Shown here: in pieces, positions 17,690-26,390 of the stretch
Layout: each line of letters begins with the position of its first letter
How positions within the stretch are numbered: position 1 is the first letter of the stretch
Source: an uncultured Oscillospiraceae bacterium
Lineage (GTDB): Bacteria; Bacillota; Clostridia; Oscillospirales; Acutalibacteraceae
Direction: 5' to 3'
DNA length: 64,000 bases
Assembly: GCA_958448165.1 (NCBI GenBank)
Contig: CAUDCW010000001.1
Span: forward strand, 1 to 64,000
Program-made: the position numbers and the translations under genes
Notes under the pieces: generated by a model
Told to the model about the DNA's origin: nothing
The model's database searches: none
Seen by the model: the letters and a program-made list of their open reading frames with translations, nothing else

Positions 17690-18502
17690 ATGATGATGAT
17701 AAACGAGGCTTTCGATTTAATATGCACAAGAGTTCAGCAGGCTCTGGAAGCACAGGGCTTTAACAAGCTGAATGTATCTAACACAGGCAGTGACGAGATG
17801 GTGTCGCTGTATGCAAATGACGCTATAGCTTATTCGGTTATTTACTATGCCGACAAAAACCGTATGGTACTTGAAAGCTGCGGTATGACCGAGGACGGTC
17901 CGGACAACGACTGGCGCGCTATTGCGACCTGGATGTTTGACCCCGAAATAAACGACAAAAAGGACGCAAACAGCATTGCTAACGATTTTGTTGCAACGGT
18001 TAGCGCTCCTGTAAGGCAGAAAGCACAGCAGCGACAGCTAAAGAAGAAAAAAAGAGATGAGGACGGCAACGTTGACCCTGTCTTTCTCTATAAAAGGCTT
18101 GTCACGGTTTTACCCGACCTGAAGGATGAGATTTTTAACGAAGAGGACTGCTACGACCCGTTCCGCAGTGCAACCTTTGCAAAGACCTTTGTTGTACCGA
18201 AGGTCAACGAGCTGCTTTCAAGCGGCAACCGCCAGCAAATAACAAAGCTCGGCGCAGTGCTGAGCGCACAGTATAAAAACGGCGATATGGACTGCCGTTC
18301 AATAATAACAATAGTAATCTTAAACGGCATCGAGGGCGAGAAAAACGAGGAGCTTATGGATGAGGCTCTTGACGATATGCTCAAAAAAGCCTGGAAGTTT
18401 GCAAGGCGCTACAGGGGCAAGGAAGTAAAGCCCGAAAAGCCGAAAAAGAAGTCAAAATTCCAACAGATGGCGGCGCAGAACTTAAACGACACAAGAAGAT
18501 AA
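17690..18502 (+). CDS. Conserved-looking protein of unknown function
   Basis: I do not recognise this 270-residue protein. The first 100 residues look like a small alpha/beta domain (VSLYANDAIAYSVIYY and a DWRAIATWMFDP stretch). A basic linker follows (QLKKKKRDED), then a helical domain with repeated acidic helices (NEELMDEALDDML), and a lysine-rich tail (VKPEKPKKKSKF). There are no membrane segments or signal peptide, so it is probably cytoplasmic and may bind nucleic acid through the tail. I start at ATG 17690 because TGAGGA lies nine bases upstream; an ATG 15 bases earlier overlaps that site. It stands alone between its promoter and a strong terminator. Confidence 0.8.
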   Translation: MMMINEAFDLICTRVQQALEAQGFNKLNVSNTGSDEMVSLYANDAIAYSVIYYADKNRMVLESCGMTEDGPDNDWRAIATWMFDPEINDKKDANSIANDFVATVSAPVRQKAQQRQLKKKKRDEDGNVDPVFLYKRLVTVLPDLKDEIFNEEDCYDPFRSATFAKTFVVPKVNELLSSGNRQQITKLGAVLSAQYKNGDMDCRSIITIVILNGIEGEKNEELMDEALDDMLKKAWKFARRYRGKEVKPEKPKKKSKFQQMAAQNLNDTRR

Positions 18503-18515
18503 GAACATAAAATTG

Positions 18516-18558
18516 AACCACCGCAAAGGCTGAGTAGCCGTTATGCGGTGGTTTTTGT
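18516..18558 (+). terminator. Rho-independent terminator
   Basis: A ten-base stem AACCACCGCA / TGCGGTGGTT followed by TTTGTTTT, 14 bases after the stop of the unknown gene. Confidence 0.88.
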
Positions 18559-18570
18559 TTTGCATTTTAT

Positions 18571-18987
18571 TTATAGATCTTCGCCCTGCTCCTGCTGAAA
18601 AATACCGGCTTTATCAAACAGCTCATTTAATCTGTCGGTGTCGCCTTTTAAATATAAGTACCCCCACAGTGCCTCAAATCCCGTTGCGCTGTGGTACTGT
18701 GAGCTTGTCGCATTCTTCGGCGTATGTGCGGTGTGGGCGTTTCTGCCCCTTTTGAAAATCGCAAGCTCCTCATCGGTCAGCTGCGGCAGAAGTATATTCA
18801 TAATATCAGCCTGACTTTTGCAGCATACAATGTCAACCTTTTGCTTGTTCAGTGAGCCGACCGGTGCGTTTGCACTGCACACAAGCCGTTCACGAACCAT
18901 AAGATCAAAAACACCGTCGCCCACAAACGCAAGCGTCAGCGGACTTATCTGCATCGGGTCGCATTTATCATCTAATAATCTTCCCAT
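18571..18987 (-). CDS. mrnC: Mini-ribonuclease III
   Basis: The 138-residue protein consists only of an RNase III catalytic domain: LAFVGDGVFDLMVRERL (about 18-34) and the metal-binding ATGFEALWGYLYLKGD segment (about 101-116), without a double-stranded RNA-binding domain. Mini-III matures the 23S rRNA ends in Firmicutes. It follows obg with five bases between and is probably cotranscribed, a ribosome-biogenesis pairing that makes sense. Confidence 0.93.
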   Translation of the reverse strand: MGRLLDDKCDPMQISPLTLAFVGDGVFDLMVRERLVCSANAPVGSLNKQKVDIVCCKSQADIMNILLPQLTDEELAIFKRGRNAHTAHTPKNATSSQYHSATGFEALWGYLYLKGDTDRLNELFDKAGIFQQEQGEDL

Positions 18988-18992
18988 AAAGC

Positions 18993-20264
18993 TTACTCCA
19001 CATAGTCAAAGTCAAGGTCATAAATCGACACGGTGTCGCCCTCGTTTATCCCTGCGTCACGCAGAGCCTTGATAACGCCGCTGTCAACGAGCACCCTCTG
19101 GAAATACTGCAACGACTCATAATCGTCAAAATTTACCGAGCGCATTACGTTTGCGAGCCACTTGCCCTCGACAACATAAATGCCGTCAACAACCTTAACG
19201 GTGAACTTTTTGTCCTTGATTTTGTCCGCCTCAACTATAGGCGCAGGCTCAGCCTCAAAGCGTGTAATCGGCGGCAGCTTGCTTAAAAGCTCTCTCGTCT
19301 TGTTCAGCAGAGGGTCAACGTCGTAGCGGATAGCTGCCATAATCGGGAAAAACTCGTATCCCTTGCCCTCAACGTAGCTTTTGAAATCCTCAATCTGATC
19401 GTCTGTTGCAAGGTCGCATTTGTTGCCTGCTACAAGCATTGGCACCTTTGTAAGCTCGGGATTGAACTTTGCAAGCTCTCGGTTGATAATCTCGAAATCT
19501 TCTTTCGGATCTCTGCCCTCGCTGCCCGACACATCGACAATGTGTATGAGCATTCGGCAGCGCTCAACATGGCGCAGGAACTGGTGGCCGAGTCCCACTC
19601 CCTCACCTGCGTTCTCGATAAGTCCAGGAATGTCAGCCATAACAAACGAGCTGCCCTCATCAAGGCGAACTACGCCGAGTACGGGTGTTATGGTTGTAAA
19701 ATGATAGTTTGCGATAACAGGCTTCGCCTCGCTCACAACTGACACAAGCGTACTCTTGCCAACGTTCGGAAAGCCGACAAGTCCGACATCAGCCAGCAGC
19801 TTAAGCTCAAGCGTAACGTCATATTCCTCACCCGGCATACCCGGCTTTGCAAAGCGAGGGATCTGCCTTGTCGGGGTTGAAAAATGGGTGTTGCCCCAGC
19901 CGCCCTTGCCGCCCTTGGCGACAGTCACAGGCTCGTTGCCCGACACATCAGCCAGAATTCTGCCCGTTTCGGCGTCCTTGACAACGGTACCTCTCGGCAC
20001 CTTTATTATCAGCGCAGGTGCGCTTTTTCCAAAGCGCCTGCCCGACTTTCCGTTTTCGCCCTTCTGTGCGGCATATTTGCGCTTATAGCGGAAATCGGCA
20101 AGCGTTGACAAATTGTCGTCAGCCAAAAAGCACACATCGCCGCCTGTTCCTCCGTCGCCGCCGTCAGGTCCGCCTGCGGCTACATATTTTTCACGGTGAA
20201 ACGACACTGCGCCGTCGCCGCCGTCGCCTGCTTTGATATTGATTTTTGCGTAATCAACAAACAT
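18993..20264 (-). CDS. obg: Obg-family GTPase (ribosome assembly)
   Basis: The 423-residue protein has the glycine-rich Obg domain (FVDYAKINIKAGDGGDG at the start, to about 158), the G domain with GFPNVGKSTLV (about 167-177), DIPG and NKCD, and a C-terminal OCT domain ending YDLDFDYVE. It acts in late 50S subunit assembly and stress control. I start at base 20264, where AAAGGACGG precedes the ATG and the family's start begins. A frame 11 codons longer has no better site and would overlap the upstream gene. Confidence 0.95.
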   Translation of the reverse strand: MFVDYAKINIKAGDGGDGAVSFHREKYVAAGGPDGGDGGTGGDVCFLADDNLSTLADFRYKRKYAAQKGENGKSGRRFGKSAPALIIKVPRGTVVKDAETGRILADVSGNEPVTVAKGGKGGWGNTHFSTPTRQIPRFAKPGMPGEEYDVTLELKLLADVGLVGFPNVGKSTLVSVVSEAKPVIANYHFTTITPVLGVVRLDEGSSFVMADIPGLIENAGEGVGLGHQFLRHVERCRMLIHIVDVSGSEGRDPKEDFEIINRELAKFNPELTKVPMLVAGNKCDLATDDQIEDFKSYVEGKGYEFFPIMAAIRYDVDPLLNKTRELLSKLPPITRFEAEPAPIVEADKIKDKKFTVKVVDGIYVVEGKWLANVMRSVNFDDYESLQYFQRVLVDSGVIKALRDAGINEGDTVSIYDLDFDYVE

Positions 20265-20283
20265 CTGTACCGCCGTCCTTTCG

Positions 20284-20655
20284 TTATGTTGTTTCAATTC
20301 CGTATATTCTCTTCACGTTTTCAAGACCCTCAAAAATCTCGGCTCTTGAAAAATCACATTCATCGAGCCTGTCGGCAGAAAGCTTTGAGAGCCTGTCATA
20401 AAAATCAATTGCAATTTCAAGATATTCTGCCCTTGCCTCACGCTCGATATTCTCGTAAAGGAGATTTTCTGCTTCATTAATCTCTCCCTCGTCTATCATT
20501 CTTCTCAGAGTAAGGCATAGCAAATCTATCGGCTTTGCATTTGCAATCTCGTCATATTGCAGCTTGTATTCCGGTGATTCCTTGCCGAATATAAGCTTTG
20601 CAAGGAACTTTGTTGACATCTCAATCTGCTTTAAAATATAGTCGTTTTCAAACAT
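20284..20655 (-). CDS. Small helical protein, DUF6483-like
   Basis: The 123-residue protein is entirely helical and acidic, starting MFENDYILKQIEMSTKFLAK. From memory this resembles the DUF6483 family of Firmicutes, but I cannot verify it. The segment around IDEGEINEAENLLYENIE looks like a tetratricopeptide-type helix pair. It lies 19 bases upstream of obg and is probably cotranscribed. No function is known to me. Confidence 0.75.
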   Translation of the reverse strand: MFENDYILKQIEMSTKFLAKLIFGKESPEYKLQYDEIANAKPIDLLCLTLRRMIDEGEINEAENLLYENIEREARAEYLEIAIDFYDRLSKLSADRLDECDFSRAEIFEGLENVKRIYGIETT

Positions 20656-20689
20656 TTACTCTATTGCTCTCCTACTTTCTGTCACGCTA

Positions 20690-20995
20690 TGAAGAGTGGA
20701 GTGTTGAGAGTGGAGAGTGAAGTGATGGTTGTCGCCGCAAGCGGCTCTTTGAATTAAGAATTTACTCGCAACAAGGCTGTATGTTCGTAGGGAACGGTCT
20801 TGACCGTTCCGGGATAGATGCACATAATACGATTTTTAGCAAAATCAGAATAGATATTACATTCATAAGAGCGAGCCGGAACAGGCAAGCCAGTTCCCTA
20901 CAACCTCGTTTTCACAATTTCTGTTCACTCTCAACACTGACCACTAATCACTAATCACTAACCACTCTTCACTCTCCACTCTTCACTCTCAACTC
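20690..20995. repeat. Inverted-arm repeat, family C copy 1, with nested palindrome
   Basis: GAGTGGAGTGTTGAGAGTGG-type arms at 20692-20722 face complementary CCACTCTTCACTCTCCACTC-type arms at 20925-20995. Inside are GTTGTCGCCGCAAGCGGC (about 20729) and a separate dyad whose ends read GTAGGGAACGG and CCAGTTCCCTAC (20791-20902). Related arms occur at about 45995-46135 and 47387-47475, and singly at 7255. No coding frame. This fills most of the 431-base gap between the small helical gene and rpmA. Confidence 0.7.
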
Positions 20996-21016
20996 TGTAT
21001 TAAGCTTTTTCATTGT

Positions 21017-21047
21017 AAAAAAAGAGGTGCGGTTTTCACAGCACCTC
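21017..21047 (-). terminator. Terminator of the rplU-prp-rpmA operon
   Basis: On the minus strand GAGGTGC, a ten-base loop, GCACCTC and then seven T residues, 40 bases after the rpmA stop. Confidence 0.92.
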
Positions 21048-21086
21048 TCAGAATATGACTGTGTGATCGTCCACACCGGCAATTAA

Positions 21087-21368
21087 TTATTGCTCTGCAT
21101 AAACGCTTACACGCTTGCGGTCACGGCCAACGCGCTCAAAACGAACAACGCCGTCAACCTTTGCAAAAAGTGTGTCATCAGAACCCCTGCCAACATTCTC
21201 GCCCGGATGAATGTGTGTTCCGCGCTGCTTAACAAGGATGTTGCCAGCCAATACAAACTGACCGTCTGCACGCTTAACGCCAAGACGCTTTGACTCTGAG
21301 TCACGGCCGTTCTTGGTTGAACCCATACCTTTTTTATGTGCAAACAACTGAATATTAACTTTTATCAT
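21087..21368 (-). CDS. rpmA: 50S ribosomal protein L27 with cleavable N-terminal extension
   Basis: The 93-residue protein is L27, recognised by HKKGMGSTKNGRDSESKRLG and HPGENVGRGSDDTLFA. It begins with the extension MIKVNIQLF before AHKKG. In Firmicutes the Prp protease removes this extension between Phe and Ala, needed for a functional peptidyl transferase centre. The motif and the adjacent prp gene agree. It is the last gene of rplU-prp-rpmA. Confidence 0.97.
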   Translation of the reverse strand: MIKVNIQLFAHKKGMGSTKNGRDSESKRLGVKRADGQFVLAGNILVKQRGTHIHPGENVGRGSDDTLFAKVDGVVRFERVGRDRKRVSVYAEQ

Positions 21369-21372
21369 TACG

Positions 21373-21693
21373 TTACACCTCCGTATAATTTACGTTTATA
21401 TACTCTGAATACTGCTCCTCAAGCTGCTGCATATGCAGCTTGAACCCTGACAATATGTCACGGCAGCGCACTGCATCACGCTGAAAAATTCTAAGCATTA
21501 TGTCGCCGTCGTCAACTGTAAGCTCACACTGAACAAAAAGCACATCGGTTATCGTGTTTGCCGTCATACACGCCGCCGAGCTTACAGCTGCGCACACAAT
21601 GTCGCTGCCCTGCTCGGAATAACCCGAATGACCGACTATGCGAAACCCCAGAAGCTCGCCTTTCGGATTGACATAAAAGCTTGTATTAATCAT
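21373..21693 (-). CDS. prp: Ribosomal-processing cysteine protease Prp
   Basis: The 106-residue protein has the Prp catalytic residues: His in FRIVGHSGYSEQGSDIVCAA (about residue 19) and Cys 14 positions later (about 33). It cleaves the N-terminal extension of L27, whose gene follows four bases downstream. It sits between rplU and rpmA, the standard Firmicute arrangement. Confidence 0.95.
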   Translation of the reverse strand: MINTSFYVNPKGELLGFRIVGHSGYSEQGSDIVCAAVSSAACMTANTITDVLFVQCELTVDDGDIMLRIFQRDAVRCRDILSGFKLHMQQLEEQYSEYINVNYTEV

Positions 21694-21695
21694 AA

Positions 21696-22004
21696 TTATG
21701 CGTTTACGCTCTGAATTTCAACCTTTGTGTAAGGCTGTCTGTGGCCCATCTTTCTCTTCTCGCCCTTCTTCGGCTTGTAAGTGAAAACAGTAACCTTCTT
21801 GCTCTTGCCGGTCTTTATAACCTTGCCTGTTACCTTTGCGCCCTCAACATAAGGTGCGCCGACCTTGATACCGTCGTCAGTGCTTACAGCAACAACGTTG
21901 AAATCTACGGTTGCGTCGTCCTCTGCGTTAAGCTTTTCAACATAGATAACGTCGCCGTTAGCTACCTTGTACTGCTTTCCGCCTGTTTCAATAATTGCGT
22001 ACAT
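21696..22004 (-). CDS. rplU: 50S ribosomal protein L21
   Basis: The 102-residue protein begins MYAIIETGGKQYKV and carries the C-terminal KMGHRQPYTKVEI signature of L21, a 23S rRNA-binding protein. Two in-frame ATGs are nine bases apart. I chose the second because AAAGGA lies nine bases before it, while it directly abuts the first. First gene of the rplU-prp-rpmA operon, two bases from prp. Confidence 0.95.
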   Translation of the reverse strand: MYAIIETGGKQYKVANGDVIYVEKLNAEDDATVDFNVVAVSTDDGIKVGAPYVEGAKVTGKVIKTGKSKKVTVFTYKPKKGEKRKMGHRQPYTKVEIQSVNA

Positions 22005-22117
22005 TGTGTTCATTCCTTTATTTAAGACTCGCTACTCATCGGGCGGAGCAATGCTCACTTTTATATGCCCACAGTAAGCGGCTATAACATTATAGCACCC
22101 GCCGGCTTTACTGTCAA
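22005..22117 (-). promoter_or_regulatory. rplU promoter and structured leader
   Basis: On the minus strand TTGACA (22117-22112), 17 bases, TATAAT (22094-22089), a perfect promoter. The roughly 75-base leader contains a hairpin (GAGCATTGCTC inside GGGC/GCCC arms, 22039-22072). Firmicutes often have an L21 leader that controls this operon; this leader has the right place and size, but I cannot confirm the covariance model. Confidence 0.75.
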
Positions 22118-22184
22118 CTAATTTTTTCTTTTTACAATATGCACTATATTATGTGTGTTAATGTGTGTTAAATTTGTGTTTAGC

Positions 22185-23384
22185 TTATATCAGGCTTTTG
22201 ACATTTTCGGCAACATACATAACGTCCTCGTCTGTCAGCAATGTGTGCAGCGGCAGGGTTATCTCATTTTCATACTGATGATATGCGTTCGGGAAGTCCT
22301 TGATATCAAAGCCGAGGTTCTTATAAGCCGTCAGCAGCGGCAGCGGCTTATAGTGCACGTTTGTTGTTATGTGCTTTTCGGCAAGCCTTATGATAAGCTC
22401 GTTTCGCTTTTGCGTATCGTATCCGGGAATTCTCAGCAGATACAGATGTCCGCTTGAACGGAAGTCATCACCCGAATGAATCATCGGCTCAAGTCCCATC
22501 GGCAGAAAAACGCTGTCATACATTTTTATTATCTCGTGACGGCGGTTTAAAAGGCTGTCGTAGCGTTCAAGCTGTTTTACGCCGATAGCCGCAAGAACGT
22601 CGGGCATATTGCATTTATACGCAGGAGCGATAATGTCATATTCCCATGCGCCGAGCTGCATTTTTGAGAATGCGTCCTTTGTCTGACCGTGCAGAGAATA
22701 TACCCTGAACATACGCTCAAGCTCGTCGTTGTCTATACCGTCAATGTTCGTCCATGTTATTGCGCCGCCCTCGGCAGTTGTCAGGTTTTTGACTGCATGG
22801 AACGAAAAGGCGGTGAAGTCTGCAAGTCTGCCGCTGGGAATATTATACCTTGTTGCTCCCAGTCCGTGAGCCGAGTCAGACAAAATGACAACCCTACCGA
22901 ATGCCTTTTGCAGTGCGTTTTTATCGTTCGGTTTATATACAGACCGCTTGCTCTCTATTATTTCTCTTATACGTCTTTGATCGCACACCTTGCCGCCGAC
23001 ATTCACCGGGATAATCGCCTTTGTGCGCTCGTTTATAAGACCTTCAAGGCTGTCGCAGTCTATTAAAAAAGAATCGGGCGCAGTGTCGGCAAGCACAAGC
23101 TTTGCGCCGACATGCTTTACAACCGACGCACTCGCCGTGTAGGTGTAAGCTGTTGTTATAACCTCGTCACCCTCGCCGATGCCGAGCATACGCAGAGCAA
23201 GCTCCATTGCCGCCGTGCAGGAGTTAAAGCATACCGTGTGGTCGGTGCCGACATATTCGCTCACCTTTTTTTCAAGTGTTCTTGATTCGGGTCCGGTTGT
23301 TATCCAGCCGGATTTTAACACCCTGACAACCTCGTTTATTTCATCTTCTGTGATGTCGGGAGGAGAAAACGGAATATCCCTCAT
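22185..23384 (-). CDS. DegT/DnrJ/EryC1/StrS-family PLP aminotransferase
   Basis: The 399-residue protein has the sugar aminotransferase fold: MRDIPFSPPDITEDEINEV at the start, substrate loop GWITTGPES (31-39), and the PLP lysine in FSFHAVKNLTTAEGGAI (about 210). These enzymes aminate keto-sugars for surface polysaccharides or antibiotics. No other polysaccharide gene is nearby, so the pathway is unknown. It is a single gene read away from the divergent radical SAM gene; GAGG precedes its ATG. I saw no terminator signature at its 3' end. Confidence 0.9.
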   Translation of the reverse strand: MRDIPFSPPDITEDEINEVVRVLKSGWITTGPESRTLEKKVSEYVGTDHTVCFNSCTAAMELALRMLGIGEGDEVITTAYTYTASASVVKHVGAKLVLADTAPDSFLIDCDSLEGLINERTKAIIPVNVGGKVCDQRRIREIIESKRSVYKPNDKNALQKAFGRVVILSDSAHGLGATRYNIPSGRLADFTAFSFHAVKNLTTAEGGAITWTNIDGIDNDELERMFRVYSLHGQTKDAFSKMQLGAWEYDIIAPAYKCNMPDVLAAIGVKQLERYDSLLNRRHEIIKMYDSVFLPMGLEPMIHSGDDFRSSGHLYLLRIPGYDTQKRNELIIRLAEKHITTNVHYKPLPLLTAYKNLGFDIKDFPNAYHQYENEITLPLHTLLTDEDVMYVAENVKSLI

Positions 23385-23510
23385 TTTATTTTCCTCTTTC
23401 AGATATACAAATTTGCATTATTCTTTCCTTTGGATTACAATTTAATTAAGGATAATTCTATCATTACAGAGCATAAAAGTCAATCGACGTGAAAGGCAGA
23501 GTGTCAAAAT

Positions 23511-24413
23511 ATGTATTATTATTCTCTCAACGAATATTTACGCCGCCGTTTCGGAGGTCCTGTGTATAAATTAAGCTTAAACGGCGGTATGACCTGCCCG
23601 AACCGTGACGGCAAAATCGACACAAGAGGCTGTATTTTTTGCAGTGCAGGCGGTTCGGGCGAATTCGCCGCAAGCGCCGTGCTTGACATTGACAAGCAGA
23701 TTGAAAGCGCAAAACGTCTTGTCACAGGCAAAACAAAGGCTGAAAGCTTTATCGCATATTTTCAGCCGTTCACAAACACCTATGCCGATGTGAGCTATCT
23801 TGAAAATATTTTTATGCAGGCGATAATGCGTTACGACGTTTGCGCACTGTCAGTTGCAACACGTCCCGACTGTCTTGAGAATGACAAGCTGGAGCTTCTC
23901 AGCCGCCTTAACAAAATCAAGCCTGTTTTTGTTGAGCTTGGCCTGCAGACCGTTCACAGCCGCACCGCAAGCTATATCCGCCGAGGATATGAGCTTGACG
24001 TATTTGACAAGGCTGTCGCAGATTTAAAATCAATCGGCATAAATGTGGTTGTTCACATTATTCTGGGTTTGCCCGGTGAAAGCAGAGAGGATATGCTTGA
24101 GAGCGTTTCCTATGTTGCCCACAGCGGAGCAGACGGAATAAAGCTTCAGCTTCTGCATCTGCTCAAGGGCACCGACCTTGCCGCAGAATATGAGAAAGAG
24201 CCGTTTCATATTCTCAAGCTTGACGAATACACAGAGCTTATCTGCGACTGTATCGAGCTTTTGCCGCCCGATATGGTAGTACACAGAATAACCGGTGACG
24301 GTGACAAAAAACTGCTTATTGAGCCGCAGTGGAGCGGCAACAAAAGGCTTGTACTGAACACAATAAACAAAGCCCTGCGTGAACGCAATGTCATACAGGG
24401 CAGTAAGTTTTAA
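23511..24413 (+). CDS. Radical SAM protein, TIGR01212/YtqA-like
   Basis: The 300-residue protein carries the YtqA-type cluster motif with spacing C-x10-C-x2-C (MTCPNRDGKIDTRGCIFC, about 25-42), preceded by RRRFGGPVYKLSLNGG, which marks this family. TRPDCLE and GLPGES are typical radical SAM barrel elements. Its substrate is not settled. It is convergent with the MATE gene, overlapping by four bases, and divergent from the aminotransferase. Confidence 0.9.
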   Translation: MYYYSLNEYLRRRFGGPVYKLSLNGGMTCPNRDGKIDTRGCIFCSAGGSGEFAASAVLDIDKQIESAKRLVTGKTKAESFIAYFQPFTNTYADVSYLENIFMQAIMRYDVCALSVATRPDCLENDKLELLSRLNKIKPVFVELGLQTVHSRTASYIRRGYELDVFDKAVADLKSIGINVVVHIILGLPGESREDMLESVSYVAHSGADGIKLQLLHLLKGTDLAAEYEKEPFHILKLDEYTELICDCIELLPPDMVVHRITGDGDKKLLIEPQWSGNKRLVLNTINKALRERNVIQGSKF

Positions 24414-25684
24414 ATATTCTTCCTTTTCAGCAACATCGCCGAAACCGAACAGACAATAAGCTCCGATACGGTAATTGACAGCCACACGCCGTTAATCCCG
24501 AATAAATACGCCAGCAAGAATGCGGACGGAACAATAACCGCAACTCCACGCAGAATCGAGATAACAAAGCCGTTTTTGGGTCGGTCGATTGCAGAGAAGT
24601 AAGTTGCGCACAGAACATTTATACCCGAGAAGAAAAAAGAAATAAAATAAATCCGCAAACCCACATACGCAATTTCCAGAAGCCTTTGATTGCTTTCGCT
24701 GTCAAAGGCTTTTACTATCGGTCCGGTGAAAATAAAGGTGACAATATATACGGCGGCAGAAAAGGCAACAGCCGTGATAATACCGTATTTCAGAATCTTC
24801 TTTGCGTCGTCGGTATTGCCCGAGCCGTAGCTGCGGCTTATTATCGGCTGAGAGCCTTGTGCAATACCCGTGAAAATTGAGTTCACAACGATTGCGATAT
24901 TTGCGATAACACCATAGGCGGCAACGCCGATGTTGCCCTCAATATAAAGAATTATCATATTGAAAATCAGCATCACAATGCCGCTTGAAAGCTCTGTGAT
25001 AAGTGCCGAAACGCCGAGAGTTACAATGTCCTTTACGGCTTTGAAGGTCAGAAAAACCTTTTTTATTTTCAGCGTGCTGCTTTTTCTGAGAAAGTGAATT
25101 GAAAGTATAATAAGGCTGACAAGAGGAGAAAAGCCTGTGGCAAGAGCCGCGCCTGTTATGCCGAGCCCCAGCGGAAACACAAGTACATAGTCAAACACAA
25201 TGTTTGTAAATGTGCCAAGCACAGTCGCCGCCATAGAAAGCTTCGGGTCGCCGTCATTCCTGACAAAGCAGGTTGTGATGTTGTTGAAAATAAAAAGCGG
25301 CGCAAACAGCATAATTATCTGAATATAGATTCTTGTCAGGTCAAACGCCTCTTCCTGTGCACCAAGAAGCGTGCTTATCTGCCCCGGAACGGTAAGCGCA
25401 AGAAAAAAGAATACTGCCGCACACAATGCGCCGAAAATCAGTGAGCGTGTGAACACGGTATCGGATTTTGAAATTGAGAACCTTGTCGCACCGCCCATTC
25501 CAATCATCATTCCCACACCGATAACAAGGCTGAATATGGGAATAGCAAGATTGAGTGCCGTAAGACCGTTCGCTCCGACTCCCTGTGCCACAAAGAATGT
25601 GTCCGCAAGCACATAAAGCGACAGACCTATCATAGCAAAAATATTAAGTGAAACATATTTTGCAAAACTGCGTCTGATGCTCAT
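24410..25684 (-). CDS. MATE-family efflux transporter
   Basis: The 424-residue protein has twelve hydrophobic segments in two homologous halves, with the MATE-type start IGLSLYVLADTFFVAQGVGANGL trimmed to PLFIFNNI and GIAQGSQPIISRSYGSGN in the second half. MATE pumps export drugs or metabolites by H+ or Na+ antiport. The C-terminus overlaps the end of the radical SAM gene on the opposite strand. The substrate is unknown. Confidence 0.92.
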   Translation of the reverse strand: MSIRRSFAKYVSLNIFAMIGLSLYVLADTFFVAQGVGANGLTALNLAIPIFSLVIGVGMMIGMGGATRFSISKSDTVFTRSLIFGALCAAVFFFLALTVPGQISTLLGAQEEAFDLTRIYIQIIMLFAPLFIFNNITTCFVRNDGDPKLSMAATVLGTFTNIVFDYVLVFPLGLGITGAALATGFSPLVSLIILSIHFLRKSSTLKIKKVFLTFKAVKDIVTLGVSALITELSSGIVMLIFNMIILYIEGNIGVAAYGVIANIAIVVNSIFTGIAQGSQPIISRSYGSGNTDDAKKILKYGIITAVAFSAAVYIVTFIFTGPIVKAFDSESNQRLLEIAYVGLRIYFISFFFSGINVLCATYFSAIDRPKNGFVISILRGVAVIVPSAFLLAYLFGINGVWLSITVSELIVCSVSAMLLKRKNI

Positions 25685-25736
25685 AATCCCTCCGAGATGA
25701 TAATAATTGGTATTTAGCGGTACTTAGCATCGCATA

Positions 25737-26390
25737 TCATTTCATTATTATGCCGAGCAGGACTGCAAAATAATGGAAAACACTGCCGGCAACAGTGAAC
25801 AGGTGCCAGACCGAGTGAAAGTAACGAACCTTTTTGAGTGCGTAAAAGATAACGCCGATTGTATAAAAGGCTCCGCCGATAAGCAAAAAGACAAGCGATA
25901 TCGTCGGCACAGACTCTATAAACGGCTTGAATGCAATAATAATGACCCAGCCCATTGCAACATAGCAAACAACCGACGGCTTACGGAATCTCTCCAAATC
26001 AATCGAGTTAAGCACAATGCCGACAATCGCCGCCGCCCAGACTACGCCGAACAGCACCCAACCGAGAGCGCCCCGCATAAACGCAAGCGTTATCGGCGTG
26101 TAGGTACCGGCTATGAGGAAGAAAATCGTGTTGTGGTCCATTATACGGAAGAACTTTTTTGCCTTCTCGTTTGTAATGGCGTGATAAAGCGTGGACATTG
26201 TGTATAAAATAATCAGCGATGCGCCGTAAATACAGCTGCTTACAACCGCCCACGCATCAGAATATATCGCAGAGCACACTATCAGCACGACCGTGCCTGC
26301 TACAGCAAGCGCACCGCCTGTGCCGTGCGAAACAGAATTGAATATCTCCTCACCAAGAGTATAGCGAGGCTTTTCGCTCTTTTCAGTCAA
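25737..26390 (-). CDS. trhA: Hemolysin III / TrhA-family (PAQR) membrane protein
   Basis: The 217-residue protein has seven hydrophobic segments and the PAQR-type polar residues: SVSHGTGG (about 14-21), STLYHAITN (about 65), MDHNTIFFLIAGTYTP (about 84-99), and the C-terminal HSVWHLFTVAGSVFHYFAV. The His/Asp/Ser set suggests a metal-dependent hydrolase site within the membrane. Family members affect membrane homeostasis; hemolytic activity should not be assumed. Its start overlaps the GH31 stop by eight bases, so it is translationally coupled to it. Confidence 0.92.
   Translation of the reverse strand: MTEKSEKPRYTLGEEIFNSVSHGTGGALAVAGTVVLIVCSAIYSDAWAVVSSCIYGASLIILYTMSTLYHAITNEKAKKFFRIMDHNTIFFLIAGTYTPITLAFMRGALGWVLFGVVWAAAIVGIVLNSIDLERFRKPSVVCYVAMGWVIIIAFKPFIESVPTISLVFLLIGGAFYTIGVIFYALKKVRYFHSVWHLFTVAGSVFHYFAVLLGIIMK

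Noticed and set aside
22005..22082. Riboswitch upstream of rplU
   Set aside because: The leader is short with a single hairpin; an L21 autoregulatory leader is a simpler reading, and no aptamer core is recognisable.
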